Below are positions 48,436 to 58,138 of a stretch of 64,000 nucleotides of DNA, piece after piece. The position numbers and the translations under genes are program-made. Source of the DNA: Candidatus Peregrinibacteria bacterium (GTDB taxonomy: Bacteria > Patescibacteriota > Gracilibacteria > CAIRYL01 > GCA-016699755); assembly GCA_016699755.1 (NCBI GenBank), contig CP065009.1, positions 992,001 to 1,056,000 of the forward strand, in the 5' to 3' direction. Numbering within the stretch: the first letter of the stretch is position 1; each line of letters opens with the position of its first letter. Below the pieces are notes generated by a model. The model worked only from the letters and a program-made list of their open reading frames with translations, did not search any database and had not been told where the DNA came from.

Positions 48436-49680
48436 TCAGTGGGTTTTTCCCCCAGAAATCATTTTGGGAACGTATTTCTCAATAAATCCTCCAGAGGCAT
48501 CATCCATAATATTGGGATATCGCCGTACAATTTTTCGAACCACAAACGGAAAAGAAACAGTAGTCACCACGGTCATAAAGACAATGGCGGAATAAAGCTC
48601 TTCTGAAATGAGCCCGCCTTTAAGAGCAATGTGCGCAATAACAAGCTCTGTCACTCCTCTGGAATTCATTCCCCAGCCAACAAGATGAAGCTGATTCCAT
48701 GTAAGAGAAACAAACGGCTTTGCAATAAGCACTCCGACAACTTTTCCGAAAAAGGCAATAAAAAGCACAGAAAGAGTCAAGATCGGGTTTTCAAACAGAA
48801 CCTTGTACTCGAAATGAAGTCCGATAAAAATAAAAAAGAAGGGGATAATAAAGGAAAAGAGAAGAAGATGAAGAGAGTGTTCTTCTCGTTTTTTCCAAGT
48901 ATCACTGTCAAACGATTTTTGGAGAATAATTCCCGCAAGAAATGCACCAATAATGGCTCCTACACCCATAAACTCCGCAAACATAGCAGAAAGAAGACCG
49001 ATGACAAGCATGCCGTGAAATAGTGTCACTTCATTGTGTGATTTTTGAATGCGTTTCATAATCCACGGAAAGAAACGGAATGCCGCAATAGAGACCACAA
49101 TAAAAAGGATGAGTTTTATCGGAAATACAAGGGGGGATACCATTTCCTCCGAACCTCCTGAATGAGTCATTCCTAAGATAAGCAGAAGAAAGAAAATCTC
49201 AAAAACATCATCCAAAATACCTGCACCAATAATCATACTCGCAAGGTATGTTTTTGTTTTTCGGAGTTCGCTGAGCACAATAAGCGTTGTTCCTTCTGCC
49301 GTAACTGATAAACAAGCACCGAGCACCATTCCTGTCGTCCAGCTCATAGCAAAAAATCGAGACAATAGGAGTCCGCAAAAAAACGGAAAAACAGCGGCAG
49401 TAAAAGCGATAGTGGCAGCATCTTTTTTTCCTTTTTTTAATTCTTCGGTATTCATCTCCAGTCCTGTAAGAAACATGAGAAAAACAATGCCAAGCGTAGA
49501 AAAAAGCTCAATAGTTCTTTGAAAGTCCTCTCCAAAGAGTGCCCCCTTAAAAAAGGGAAGTGCCAAAAGAAGACTGAAACAAAGCTGACCGATAACACGT
49601 GGGAACTTGAGTTTTTTTGCGATTTCACTCGCTATAAACGCAAAAAGAAGTGCAAAGGTAATGGCAAAGAGATCGGTCAT
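48436..49680 (-). CDS. CPA2-type cation/proton antiporter
   Basis: The 414-residue membrane protein has about 12-13 spans and the CPA2/Kef-type pattern: 'FPRVIGQL', 'LGIVFLMFLTGLEMN', 'TAEGTTLIVLSELRK', 'GAGILDDVFEIFFLL' (the ion-binding Asp pair region), and a late 'GMNSRGVTELVIAHIAL'. It exchanges Na+ or K+ for protons. No cytosolic TrkA-N domain is present. It is convergent with the MFS transporter, with only 5 nt between the stops. Confidence 0.9.
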   Translation of the reverse strand: MTDLFAITFALLFAFIASEIAKKLKFPRVIGQLCFSLLLALPFFKGALFGEDFQRTIELFSTLGIVFLMFLTGLEMNTEELKKGKKDAATIAFTAAVFPFFCGLLLSRFFAMSWTTGMVLGACLSVTAEGTTLIVLSELRKTKTYLASMIIGAGILDDVFEIFFLLLILGMTHSGGSEEMVSPLVFPIKLILFIVVSIAAFRFFPWIMKRIQKSHNEVTLFHGMLVIGLLSAMFAEFMGVGAIIGAFLAGIILQKSFDSDTWKKREEHSLHLLLFSFIIPFFFIFIGLHFEYKVLFENPILTLSVLFIAFFGKVVGVLIAKPFVSLTWNQLHLVGWGMNSRGVTELVIAHIALKGGLISEELYSAIVFMTVVTTVSFPFVVRKIVRRYPNIMDDASGGFIEKYVPKMISGGKTH

Positions 49681-49796
49681 ATTTTTTTAATTTTTTTTGA
49701 GCTCCTCTTACTATACGCTTCTTTCCTTTATTCTTCAATGAAAACCTAGCTATAGGCTTTTAATTCTGGTAGTATTCTGATGATTTTTCAGGCACC

Positions 49797-50762
49797 ATGC
49801 GCGCACTTACCGGAATTCAGCCAAGCGGAATAGCACACCTCGGAAATCTATTTGGAGCAATGTTTCCCATTATTGATCTTGCGAAAGAACATGAGGGGTC
49901 GATTATTATGCTCGCAGACCTCCACACACTTACGACGGTTCAAAACGCCACTCAGCTTCGGAAAAACACCTTTAATATGGCAGTTGATTTGCTGGCACTG
50001 GGACTTGATCCCGAAAAAACCATCTTTTTTCGGCAATCGGATGTCCCAGCTCATGCGGAACTCACTTGGATTTTGAGCACTATAACCCCTATGGGACTTC
50101 TGCAGAGAGCACACTCGTTTAAAGATAAAACTGCAAAAGGTATAGAGGCATCTACCGGACTTTTTACCTATCCTGTGCTCATGGCGGCAGATATTTTGCT
50201 CTACGATGCGGATATGGTTCCTGTTGGAAAAGATCAAAAACAGCACCTCGAAATCACGCGAGACATCGGACAAAAATTCAACCACCTCTTTGGAGAAACA
50301 TTTCTGTTGCCAGAACCAATTATCTCAGAAGAAACCGCAGTTGTTCCGGGAATTGATGGAGAAAAAATGAGCAAAAGCTATGGAAACACTATTGAGATTT
50401 TTGCGGATGAAAAAACACTCAAAAAACAAATTATGAGCATTGTGACCGACTCCGCTCCAGTAGAAGCCCCAAAAGATCCAGAGAGAAACACTATCTTTCA
50501 GCTCTATTGCCTTTTGGCTTCCAAAGAAGAACAAGAAGTATTTGCGGAACAATTTCGCGCCGGAGGACTGGGATATGGAAAAGCGAAAAATATACTCTTC
50601 GAAAAGGCGAATGCTTTTCTTGCGCCACTTCGAGCAGCACGCCAAAAAATAGAAAATGACAAAGAAAAAGTAGAAAAGATTCTCGAAAAAGGAGCAGAAA
50701 AAGCTCGCTTTCTCGCAGAGAAAAAAATGCAAAAAGTGAAGAGAAGAGTAGGGCTTTTGTGA
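49797..50762 (+). CDS. trpS: Tryptophanyl-tRNA synthetase
   Basis: The 321-residue class I enzyme charges tRNA-Trp. Visible motifs are PSGIAHLGN (HIGH-like), the middle 'YPVLMAADILLYDADMVPVGKDQKQHLEITRDI' segment and EKMSKSYGN (KMSKS). The length is typical. It ends with a basic helix. The stop is TGA, followed within 50 nt by a terminator. No Shine-Dalgarno precedes the ATG. Confidence 0.97.
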   Translation: MRALTGIQPSGIAHLGNLFGAMFPIIDLAKEHEGSIIMLADLHTLTTVQNATQLRKNTFNMAVDLLALGLDPEKTIFFRQSDVPAHAELTWILSTITPMGLLQRAHSFKDKTAKGIEASTGLFTYPVLMAADILLYDADMVPVGKDQKQHLEITRDIGQKFNHLFGETFLLPEPIISEETAVVPGIDGEKMSKSYGNTIEIFADEKTLKKQIMSIVTDSAPVEAPKDPERNTIFQLYCLLASKEEQEVFAEQFRAGGLGYGKAKNILFEKANAFLAPLRAARQKIENDKEKVEKILEKGAEKARFLAEKKMQKVKRRVGLL

Positions 50763-50810
50763 TCTAAAAAATCTCCTTGTAAATTCCCAAGAAAATGCCC
50801 AGATTCTCTC

Positions 50811-50838
50811 CGCGCAAATGCGCGTTTTCTTTTTTTTC
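50811..50838 (+). terminator. Terminator after trpS
   Basis: CGCGC and GCGCG (50811-50824) form a GC stem with a 4-nt loop, followed by TTTTCTTTTTTTT. The T run lies just before the next ATG (50844), so the downstream gene must start from a promoter that overlaps or lies inside this element, or by read-through. Confidence 0.75.
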
Positions 50839-50843
50839 TTTCT

Positions 50844-51617
50844 ATGTCCGCCATACGCTCCTTTGGAGTAAGACTTTTTGCCCTCACTTTTCTCTTCTCT
50901 GTTTGTGCTCCTTTCCCTGCTTCTTTCGCAGCCGAAAGTGCTTCTACTAAAACAGAAGTGCAGAAAACACTTTCTGTTGTTGGTCAAGCTCGCATAGAAA
51001 TACCGAAAAAGAACAATAATCAGTTTACCTTTACCCTAAATGTTCAGGTATTTAATGCTCCCACGGTAAAATCGGGAATTACGAAAGACAAAGAAATGAT
51101 CACCGAAGTGAAAAATCGCCTTGGAAAAAATATTATCTCCCTTGATACAAGTTGGTATGATATCTCCAAAAATCAAACATCGGAAGGCGTAGCACCTTTC
51201 TCCGATGGAGTTGCTATTGAAGAATCTCATGGGTCACAACAGACATTTACTATTAGCCACAACATGGTGGGAAGTATTCGTGCAGAAAATTCAGAAGAAG
51301 CCGCACAACTCACTTCTGATCTTATGGATATTGGGGATGAAAATTCTATTATAACGGTCAACAATATCTCCCCTTACTATTCCGATACATCTATGATGAC
51401 AGCAGATGAAACGACACAAAACAAAGCACTTGAAGTTGCTTTTCAGAACGCACAAGCAAAAGGAGAAAAGATTGCTAAGATAGTGAAAATGAGATTAGGA
51501 AATGTAATTTCTCTATCGGAAAATGGATATATTACGAGCACCTACAGCGTAAATCCTAATGAAAACACTCTCTATTATGCTCTTGATCTCTCTGTCACTT
51601 TTGAATTTCTCAAGTAA
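50844..51617 (+). CDS. SIMPL-domain (DUF541) exported protein
   Basis: The 257-residue protein has a signal peptide (cleavage near ASFAAES, about residue 29) followed by one SIMPL domain: 'LSVVGQARIEIPKKNNNQFTF' at the start and 'ALEVAFQNAQAKGEKIAKI' in the second half, with the final 'YYALDLSVTFEFLK'. SIMPL proteins are periplasmic or surface proteins implicated in outer-envelope or stress functions. No neighbours explain its role here. Confidence 0.85.
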   Translation: MSAIRSFGVRLFALTFLFSVCAPFPASFAAESASTKTEVQKTLSVVGQARIEIPKKNNNQFTFTLNVQVFNAPTVKSGITKDKEMITEVKNRLGKNIISLDTSWYDISKNQTSEGVAPFSDGVAIEESHGSQQTFTISHNMVGSIRAENSEEAAQLTSDLMDIGDENSIITVNNISPYYSDTSMMTADETTQNKALEVAFQNAQAKGEKIAKIVKMRLGNVISLSENGYITSTYSVNPNENTLYYALDLSVTFEFLK

Positions 51618-51650
51618 GAAACCTTTGCGAACTTACACTTCAGAACAGAA

Positions 51651-51684
51651 AACAGGACAAATACTTTTCTTTGTCCTGTTTTTT
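51651..51684. terminator. Bidirectional terminator between SIMPL gene and proA
   Basis: AACAGGACAAA (51651-51661) and TTTGTCCTGTT (51670-51680) form a perfect 11-bp stem with an 8-nt loop. It is followed by T on the plus strand and by TTTT on the minus strand, serving both convergent genes. Confidence 0.88.
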
Positions 51685-51691
51685 ATGTTTA

Positions 51692-52960
51692 TCACCCTCT
51701 CACCTGTCCGTTTCCACGAATAACCCATTTTGTACTCGTAAGTGCCTCAAGTGCAAATGGACCGCGAGCGTGCAGTTTTTGCGTGGAGATACCAATTTCC
51801 GCTCCGAGTCCAAACTCCGCCCCATCAGAAAAGCAGGTGGACGCATTGTGATACACGCAAGCAGAATCTACTTCTCGTAAAAATCGTTCTGAGACCACTT
51901 GGTCTTCAGCACAGACAGATTCGGAGTGCCCCAATGAATACTCTCTGATATGTTCAAGTGCTTCATCAAGCCCCAAAACAAGGCGGATATTCATGACGTA
52001 ATCAAGCCATTCAGTAGCGTATGTTTTGGGAGCAGCAAAAGAAAGATGAGAATAGCCTGTCGATTTCAAAATACGATGAGATGCCTCATCCACAAAGAGA
52101 TGCACTAAAGGAATTCCTTTTTCTTTTGACAGTATTTGAAATTGCTCAGAAAGAAGTGGAAGAAAAAATTCTGCAATGCCCTCGTGAAGTAAAAGAGTAT
52201 CAAGCGCATTGCACACTGAGACACGACGTATTTTTTCGTTCATAACAATATCGAGTGCCGATGGAATATTCGCAGAAACATCTACATAGGTATGCACCAC
52301 ACTCGCGCCAGTTTCAAGTACAGGAACTTTCGCATTTTCGAGAACAAACTCAATAAGTCCTTTTCCTCCTCGAGGAATAATAACATCCACAAGCCCTCGA
52401 GCAGAGAGAAGCTCTGCTGTTACACTTCGCGTTGGCGGATCGAGAAATTGCACTGCTTCGGGTGAACGTCCATGTGCCTTCAACGCTTTCCGTACAATGT
52501 TCGCCAATATACGACTTGAATGCACCGCCTCTTTACCTCCCTTGAGCACTACTGCATTTCCCGCCTTCAAACAGAGTACTGCCGCATCGAGAGTTACATT
52601 TGGACGAGATTCGTAGATCATTCCCACAACACCCAATGGAACACGAATTCGCTCAATTTCAAGATTATTTGGACGTGTTCGGGTATCCACCACTTCTCCA
52701 ACCGGATCGGGAAGATCGGCAACAGAACGAACCTCTTGCGCCATATTTACAATGCGCTCGGGAGTAAGCAGGAGGCGATCGTTCATGGCACCTTCTTCTT
52801 GTGCCGCCATATCTTTTGCATTTTCCACCAAGATTTCTTCCACGCTTTCTTCAAGAAGATTGGCAACGGAAAGGAGAAGTGTATTTTTTTCTTCAGAAGA
52901 AAGCAGAGCAACACTTCGAGACGCTTTCTTCGCATTCTGCAGTTGCTGCTTGTGGGACAT
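51692..52960 (-). CDS. proA: Gamma-glutamyl phosphate reductase
   Basis: ProA reduces gamma-glutamyl phosphate to glutamate semialdehyde in proline synthesis. The 422-residue protein has the signature motifs GMIYESRPNVTLDAA, KGGKEA, the catalytic cysteine region SVCNALDTLL (usually VCNA.ETLL), and 'GISTQKLHARGPFALEALT' at the end. Start at 52960 (MSHKQQLQNAKK) is preferred to a longer frame at 53020. proB and proC are not in the window. Confidence 0.93.
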   Translation of the reverse strand: MSHKQQLQNAKKASRSVALLSSEEKNTLLLSVANLLEESVEEILVENAKDMAAQEEGAMNDRLLLTPERIVNMAQEVRSVADLPDPVGEVVDTRTRPNNLEIERIRVPLGVVGMIYESRPNVTLDAAVLCLKAGNAVVLKGGKEAVHSSRILANIVRKALKAHGRSPEAVQFLDPPTRSVTAELLSARGLVDVIIPRGGKGLIEFVLENAKVPVLETGASVVHTYVDVSANIPSALDIVMNEKIRRVSVCNALDTLLLHEGIAEFFLPLLSEQFQILSKEKGIPLVHLFVDEASHRILKSTGYSHLSFAAPKTYATEWLDYVMNIRLVLGLDEALEHIREYSLGHSESVCAEDQVVSERFLREVDSACVYHNASTCFSDGAEFGLGAEIGISTQKLHARGPFALEALTSTKWVIRGNGQVRG

Positions 52961-53073
52961 GGAAATTATAAAAACAATCGAAGAAATAGTAACAGAAAAA
53001 CTAATCTGAATCTTGTGCATCTCTTTCTCGCAAGAAAAACATTTGGCATACTTAAAAGTACTTTCTCGGAAAT

Positions 53074-53751
53074 ATGCTCACGTTTGAAAACGTTATAAAG
53101 ACCTTTACTGCAGGAGGAGAACAGTGGACGTTTGGTCCTGTTTCGCTTTCGTTTTTTGAACACGAATCCACCGCCCTTATTGGGCGATCTGGTTCGGGAA
53201 AATCAACACTCTTGTCGCTGGCGAGCGGTCTTTTGTCGGCAGATTCTGGAAATATTTTTTTTGAAGGAGAATCAATAAAAAAGATGTCAGAAAAAAATCG
53301 TGCCAAGCACTGGAACGAAAATGTTGGATTTATTTTTCAGGAATTTTTTCTCTTTCCCGATCTTACGGTTCTCGAAAACGTTATGATTCCGCTTCTCGTA
53401 CGCAAAATTCCCCGAAAAAAAGCAAAAGAACAATCGGAAGAGATGCTCTCACAAGTAGGACTCTCTTCTCGAAAGCATCACCACCCTTCTGAAATTTCTG
53501 GTGGGCAACACCAACGCGTCGCTATTGCCCGAGCACTTGTCGGAAAACCGAAACTTATTTTGGCGGATGAGCCAACAGGAAATCTTGACCCAAAAACGGG
53601 AGACGAAATCATCGAACTTCTTCTTCATCTCCAAAAAGAAACTGAAGCACTCCTTTTGGTGGTAACACACGACCATTTTCTCGCTGATCAAATTCCAAGA
53701 AAAATAGAGATGGAAAATGGAAATATTCTTTCTGACTCCTCTTCTTCATAA
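53074..53751 (+). CDS. ABC transporter ATP-binding protein, LolD/FtsE group
   Basis: The 225-residue ATPase shows Walker [10 protein letters not shown], signature ISGGQHQR, Walker [13 protein letters not shown] and the switch VVTHDHFL. This is the MacB/LolD/FtsE type. No permease is adjacent, so its partner lies elsewhere. The spacing to pyrD (72 nt) makes a shared transcript possible. A divergent proA starts 113 nt upstream. Confidence 0.92.
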   Translation: MLTFENVIKTFTAGGEQWTFGPVSLSFFEHESTALIGRSGSGKSTLLSLASGLLSADSGNIFFEGESIKKMSEKNRAKHWNENVGFIFQEFFLFPDLTVLENVMIPLLVRKIPRKKAKEQSEEMLSQVGLSSRKHHHPSEISGGQHQRVAIARALVGKPKLILADEPTGNLDPKTGDEIIELLLHLQKETEALLLVVTHDHFLADQIPRKIEMENGNILSDSSSS

Positions 53752-53823
53752 AGGTAAAAATAGTCCCAAAAAATCCAAAAAGTGATTTTGGCGAGATTCA
53801 ATGAGAGTGCTACACTTTTGGTA

Positions 53824-54747
53824 ATGAATATACTTTCTTCTCAATTTTGCGGCGTTTCCTTTGAGAACCCATTTGTTCTCGCAAGTGGATATTTGGGAGT
53901 TACCGGAGCAGGAATGGCAGATGTTGTTTTTCGCGGAGCTGGAGGAGTAACGACAAAATCTTGGTGGGAAAAAGCCCACAAGGGACACGCAAATCCGGTG
54001 ATTATCGCCAACGAGCACGCCATCTTGAACGCTGTTGGACTTCCTGATGCTGGGATTGAAAAGTCTCGCGAAGAAATAGCGGAATATCGAAAGAGAACAA
54101 AAGCGCCGATTATTGTCAGTATTGTCGCTCCCTCTCCAGAGGAATACGGAGAAATCACAAAACTTGCAGCAGAACTCTCTCCCGATATTTTAGAAGTGAA
54201 TATTTCATGCCCCAATGTGAAAGAGGAATTTTGTGATCTGTTTTCTGGAAATACAAGACTGGCAGAAGTGATTACAAAATCTGTGAAAAAAGAATCAAAG
54301 AATATTCCTGTTTCAATAAAACTCTCTCCAAATGTGCCAAATATTGCAGAAGTTGCCCGTGCCTGTGAGGCAAACGGAGCAGATGCCATTACAGCCATTA
54401 ATACCGTTGGACCAGGAATGCGCATTGACCCCGAACTTCGTACCCCTATTTTAAAAAACAAAACCGGAGGTGTTTCTGGTCCTGCTATTTTTCCCATTGC
54501 GCTTCGGTGCGTGTGGGATATTTTTCAGGCGGTTGATATTCCTATTGTTGGTACAGGAGGCATTTGCTCAGGACGAGATGTCGCAGAAATGATGCTCGCA
54601 GGAGCAACACTTTGTGGTATTGGAAGTGCTTTGCACTATCGTGGTACGGATGCATTTCGACTCCTTTCGGAAGAGTTAGAGGAATTTTGCCAAAAAGAAG
54701 GAGTGAAAAATGTGTCCGAACTTATTGGAGGCGCACACCGCCTATAA
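53824..54747 (+). CDS. pyrD: Dihydroorotate dehydrogenase, class 1
   Basis: This enzyme oxidises dihydroorotate to orotate in pyrimidine synthesis. The 307-residue protein shows the FMN-barrel motifs ASGYLGVTGAG, NISCPNVKE, SIKLSPNVP, AINTVGPG, NKTGGVSGPAIFPIAL and PIVGTGGICSGRD. Length and 'VTT KSW' pattern fit class 1B (NAD-linked, usually with PyrK), but pyrK is not present here. Start at 53824 (MNILSSQF) is preferred over 53782. Confidence 0.92.
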   Translation: MNILSSQFCGVSFENPFVLASGYLGVTGAGMADVVFRGAGGVTTKSWWEKAHKGHANPVIIANEHAILNAVGLPDAGIEKSREEIAEYRKRTKAPIIVSIVAPSPEEYGEITKLAAELSPDILEVNISCPNVKEEFCDLFSGNTRLAEVITKSVKKESKNIPVSIKLSPNVPNIAEVARACEANGADAITAINTVGPGMRIDPELRTPILKNKTGGVSGPAIFPIALRCVWDIFQAVDIPIVGTGGICSGRDVAEMMLAGATLCGIGSALHYRGTDAFRLLSEELEEFCQKEGVKNVSELIGGAHRL

Positions 54748-54759
54748 GACGTATTTCTT

Positions 54760-55554
54760 CTATTCATTCAGCATATCTCGCATCATGTGCGGAGGTGGTG
54801 GCATATTTTCTCGAAACTCCATGCCTGCTCCATGTTGCTCACGTCGCCAAGGAAGAAGCGATCGGGCATGAAAAGTATTTTCACCAGTCGGATTTCCCAA
54901 TACCTTGATTTGTCTTCCAGTAATTTCGTTTTCCTCAATCAGCGCCATTACCAAAGGATGAACAAATTCCACATCATCAATACTCACTTCCCAATCCTGC
55001 GTGGAGAAATCGTTAACAATCAATATATGTTTCTCTGGAGAATGGCGAGTAACAACTCCTGCAAGAAAGCCTTCGCGTGGATGCGACCAAGCATCACGCC
55101 TTTGGTGTTCAATACGAGTATAAAACGGCATTGCCCTTGCAAGAGTAGCTTCAATGATCTCTGCGCCGATTAAGCGAAAAAATACAAATCCAAAAAGGAT
55201 ACTGAGTGTTATGTTTCCAAAAAGAAGCCATACAAGCGGAATACGATACCCTTTTTTCGTCTTACGAAAACCAAAGAGAGCAATAAGCAAAAAGAGTCCA
55301 AAAAAAAACATCCAGTAGAGAGGAAGCGTTGCCAAGAAAAAACCAACGGCAGAAGAAGAAGCATAACGAAGCACCTCAAAATCTGCTTCAATAAGAGCAT
55401 AAAGAATCACTGAAAATGCGATTGCTCCCACAAGTACAGAAAGGGAAAAGAGGAGCCAAAAGGCAGTATTTTTGAGCACAAAATACAATCGTGGCCACTG
55501 CCGAATATGTCGTTTTTTAATTTGCGCAGTGATTTTCTGCGAGAGATTTGTCAT
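54760..55554 (-). CDS. Membrane protein, candidate anti-sigma factor
   Basis: The 264-residue protein has a basic N-terminal cytoplasmic tail of about 25 residues, three hydrophobic spans (about 28-52, 66-96, 107-128) and a C-terminal soluble domain of about 130 residues with the phrases 'ARAMPFYTRIEHQRRDAWSHPREGFLAGVV' and 'LGNPTGENTFHARSLLP'. Its start overlaps the sigma factor stop as ATGA. Membrane proteins coupled in this way to ECF sigma genes are usually their anti-sigma factors, so this is my proposal from position. It has no ZAS/RskA motif. Confidence 0.65.
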   Translation of the reverse strand: MTNLSQKITAQIKKRHIRQWPRLYFVLKNTAFWLLFSLSVLVGAIAFSVILYALIEADFEVLRYASSSAVGFFLATLPLYWMFFFGLFLLIALFGFRKTKKGYRIPLVWLLFGNITLSILFGFVFFRLIGAEIIEATLARAMPFYTRIEHQRRDAWSHPREGFLAGVVTRHSPEKHILIVNDFSTQDWEVSIDDVEFVHPLVMALIEENEITGRQIKVLGNPTGENTFHARSLLPWRREQHGAGMEFRENMPPPPHMMRDMLNE

Positions 55555-56159
55555 GGTTCTGAAAAAAAATAATCAGTGGCGGAAACCTGCTCACCGTTTG
55601 GACGTAGTTGATTACGAAGCATTTTTTTCGCGCGATTAACAAGCGTTGCTACTGTGCCCATGGGCACTCGGAGAATATCGGCAATTTCGTCATAAGATTT
55701 TTCTTCGAGGTATCGAAGAATAATAGCATTTCGGTAGTTTTCGGGTAAATGCAAAATCGCCTGACGAATATTTTTTGCATCGATATGGCGATCGAGATCG
55801 CGTTGAACATTCATATTGTTTGGCAAGTTCGCAAAGAGCTCGTCATCCCATTCAACAGCACTGTAGCTACCGCGTGACTTTTTACGTCGATATTCTGCAA
55901 TCGTTTCGTTATGCGTAATACGATAAATCCAACTACTAAATTTCTGACTGCTATCGAAATCGTTGAGATATTTCCATGCTTTTAAAAAAACTTCTTGCAA
56001 CACCTCTTCCGCTTCTTCAGGAGGCATATCTGACAAGCGACGAATATATCGCAAGAGTGGTTTTTCATACCGATCAACAATTTTCCCAAAAGCATCTATA
56101 TCTTGTTGTGCCACTATCGCCAACTGTTCATCGGTGAGAGAATCGGGGAATTTGGTCAT
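55551..56159 (-). CDS. ECF-type RNA polymerase sigma factor
   Basis: The 202-residue protein has sigma region 2 (AFGKIVDRYEKPLLRYIRR, EVLQEVFLKAW, FSSWIYRITHNETIAEYRR) and region 4 (LPENYRNAIILRYLEEKSYDEIA, MGTVATLVNRAKKMLR), with no region 3, as in ECF sigma factors. Start at 56159 (MTKFPDS) is preferred over the longer 56210 frame. It sits between the MacB-type permease (67 nt upstream) and the membrane protein it may be controlled by. Confidence 0.93.
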   Translation of the reverse strand: MTKFPDSLTDEQLAIVAQQDIDAFGKIVDRYEKPLLRYIRRLSDMPPEEAEEVLQEVFLKAWKYLNDFDSSQKFSSWIYRITHNETIAEYRRKKSRGSYSAVEWDDELFANLPNNMNVQRDLDRHIDAKNIRQAILHLPENYRNAIILRYLEEKSYDEIADILRVPMGTVATLVNRAKKMLRNQLRPNGEQVSATDYFFSEP

Positions 56160-56225
56160 CTTACTGAAGAATACGATTGAAACAGTACTTTTTTTCACAA
56201 AAACATACACGACGAATGGAGAAGA

Positions 56226-57446
56226 CTACTCAAATCGTAGTGCTTCAATGGGATTGAGCTTTCCTGCTTTATATGCCGGATACGCACCAAAAAACATTCC
56301 TACCGATGCCGCAAAGAAAAATGCGAGGAGAATGGAATTTGTGGTAATACTCGCCTCTAATGTCGTTTTACTGGCAAGCACTGCCACCACTCCAAAACTT
56401 ATCAAAATACCAAGAAAACCACCTGCAAGACTCAAAAGCGTAGACTCAGTGAGAAATTGTACAAGAATATCACGTTCTTTTGCACCAATCGCCTTGCGAA
56501 TACCAATTTCATGCGTTCGCTCTGTAACGGAAACAAGCATAATATTCATTACCCCAATTCCGCCAACAAGAAGAGAAATACCAGCAATACCACCAAGAAG
56601 GAGTGTAAAAATCGCCGTAACCTGATTAAGAGTTTCAAGCGTATCAGCTTGATTTAACACCGTAAAATCGGCATGAGTAGGATCGCTTATCTGATGTTCG
56701 GTGAGCAAGGCAAGCTCCACTTTTTCCTTCATACTTTCCATTTCATTGGCATCTGCTACGGAGAGGAAAATATTATTCAAAGAAGCACTTCCAAATACGC
56801 GCATTTGCGCTGTAGAAATCGGAATAAAAATGAAATTTCCCGTATTACTTGACCCTTGAGATTCCTTTTTCTCCATAACACCAACAACAGTAAAAATATT
56901 ATTTTCGATACGGATGTCTTTCCCGATGGGATTCGCTCCATCAAAAAGATCGGTTACAACCTGATTTCCAAGCACAGCAACACGAGAAAACTCTTTGTTG
57001 TGTTGCTCAGTAATGAATTGTCCGTATTCCACTTTAAAATTACGAACAAATTCATAGGAAGGATAAACACCCGTTATAGTGGTATTCACATTCTTATTTG
57101 TATAAATAACCTGTTTCCGACCAGATTTTTCTGGAGAAACAGCGACAATACCATCAAGAGAAAGAAGGGAAGAAATATCATCGTTTGTCAGGGAGTCGGT
57201 ACTACTATTCCCCCCAGATCCGCCACGCACATTTGTTTGCGAACTACTTCCGGGGCTCACAATAAGAAGATTAGTGCCCATTTCCTCAATACGCGAGGTG
57301 ACACCTTTTTGTGCTCCTTCACCAATGGCGATCATGACAATCACAGAAGAAACACCAATAATAATACCAAGCATAGTAAGCCCCGAACGCAACTTGTTAC
57401 TCACAATTGTGACAATGGAATTGATGATGTTCTCGAAAAAATTCAT
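56226..57446 (-). CDS. MacB/FtsX-type ABC permease
   Basis: The 406-residue protein has one N-terminal span, a roughly 220-residue extracytoplasmic domain of the MacB_PCD type ('IGEGAQKGVTSRIEEMGTNLLIVSPG'), and three C-terminal spans with 'GIGVMNIMLVSVTERTHEIGIRKAIGAK'. Start at 57446 (MNFFEN) leaves 10 nt to the ATPase gene. It forms an efflux or mechanotransmission complex with the ATPase and adaptor upstream. Confidence 0.92.
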   Translation of the reverse strand: MNFFENIINSIVTIVSNKLRSGLTMLGIIIGVSSVIVMIAIGEGAQKGVTSRIEEMGTNLLIVSPGSSSQTNVRGGSGGNSSTDSLTNDDISSLLSLDGIVAVSPEKSGRKQVIYTNKNVNTTITGVYPSYEFVRNFKVEYGQFITEQHNKEFSRVAVLGNQVVTDLFDGANPIGKDIRIENNIFTVVGVMEKKESQGSSNTGNFIFIPISTAQMRVFGSASLNNIFLSVADANEMESMKEKVELALLTEHQISDPTHADFTVLNQADTLETLNQVTAIFTLLLGGIAGISLLVGGIGVMNIMLVSVTERTHEIGIRKAIGAKERDILVQFLTESTLLSLAGGFLGILISFGVVAVLASKTTLEASITTNSILLAFFFAASVGMFFGAYPAYKAGKLNPIEALRFE

Positions 57447-57456
57447 AAAAAAGAGG

Positions 57457-58128
57457 TTAGTGTTCAGAAGAAATAATGTTCCCATCACTGAGATGGATGA
57501 TACGCTGAGCATAATCGGCAATTTCTTTTTCGTGTGTAATAAGAATAACTGTCTTCCCCTCCTTATTCAATTTCGTGAAGATATCCATGATTTCTCTCCC
57601 GGTTTTACTGTCGAGTGCTCCGGTCGGTTCATCAGCAAGAATAATAGCAGGATTTGTCACCATTGCCCGAGCAATGGAAATTCGTTGTTGTTGTCCGCCA
57701 GAAAGTTCGTTTGGACGATTTTGCAATCTATCACCAAGACCCACTGCATGCAGAGCAGTAATTGATCGTTCATTGCGTTCAGATTTTCGAACCCCCTGAT
57801 ACATGAGCGGCACACCAACCTGTTTCACAGCAGACATGCGTGGAAGAAGATTGTACGACTGAAAGACAAAGCCAATCTTGTGACCCCGTATATCCGCTTG
57901 TTCATCGCTTTTAAGGTGCTCTACATTCTCCTGATCAAAAATATATTCACCACTCGTAGGAACATCGAGCAATCCAATAATATTCATAAGCGTTGATTTT
58001 CCCGAACCAGATTGCCCCATAATTGCGACAAACTCTCCCTCACGAATATTCAGTGAAATTCCCTTAAGTACCGTAAAATCTTGCGCGCCAAGCCGATAAG
58101 TTTTTGTAATCTTTTGAAGAGTAATCAT
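57457..58128 (-). CDS. MacB-type ABC transporter ATPase
   Basis: The 223-residue ATPase has Walker [10 protein letters not shown], the typical '[13 protein letters not shown]', signature LSGGQQQR, Walker [12 protein letters not shown] and '[18 protein letters not shown]'. Start at 58128 ([11 protein letters not shown]) is preferred over a longer frame overlapping the adaptor. It drives the permease encoded 10 nt downstream. Confidence 0.95.
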   Translation of the reverse strand: MITLQKITKTYRLGAQDFTVLKGISLNIREGEFVAIMGQSGSGKSTLMNIIGLLDVPTSGEYIFDQENVEHLKSDEQADIRGHKIGFVFQSYNLLPRMSAVKQVGVPLMYQGVRKSERNERSITALHAVGLGDRLQNRPNELSGGQQQRISIARAMVTNPAIILADEPTGALDSKTGREIMDIFTKLNKEGKTVILITHEKEIADYAQRIIHLSDGNIISSEH

Positions 58129-58138
58129 ATAAAACAAA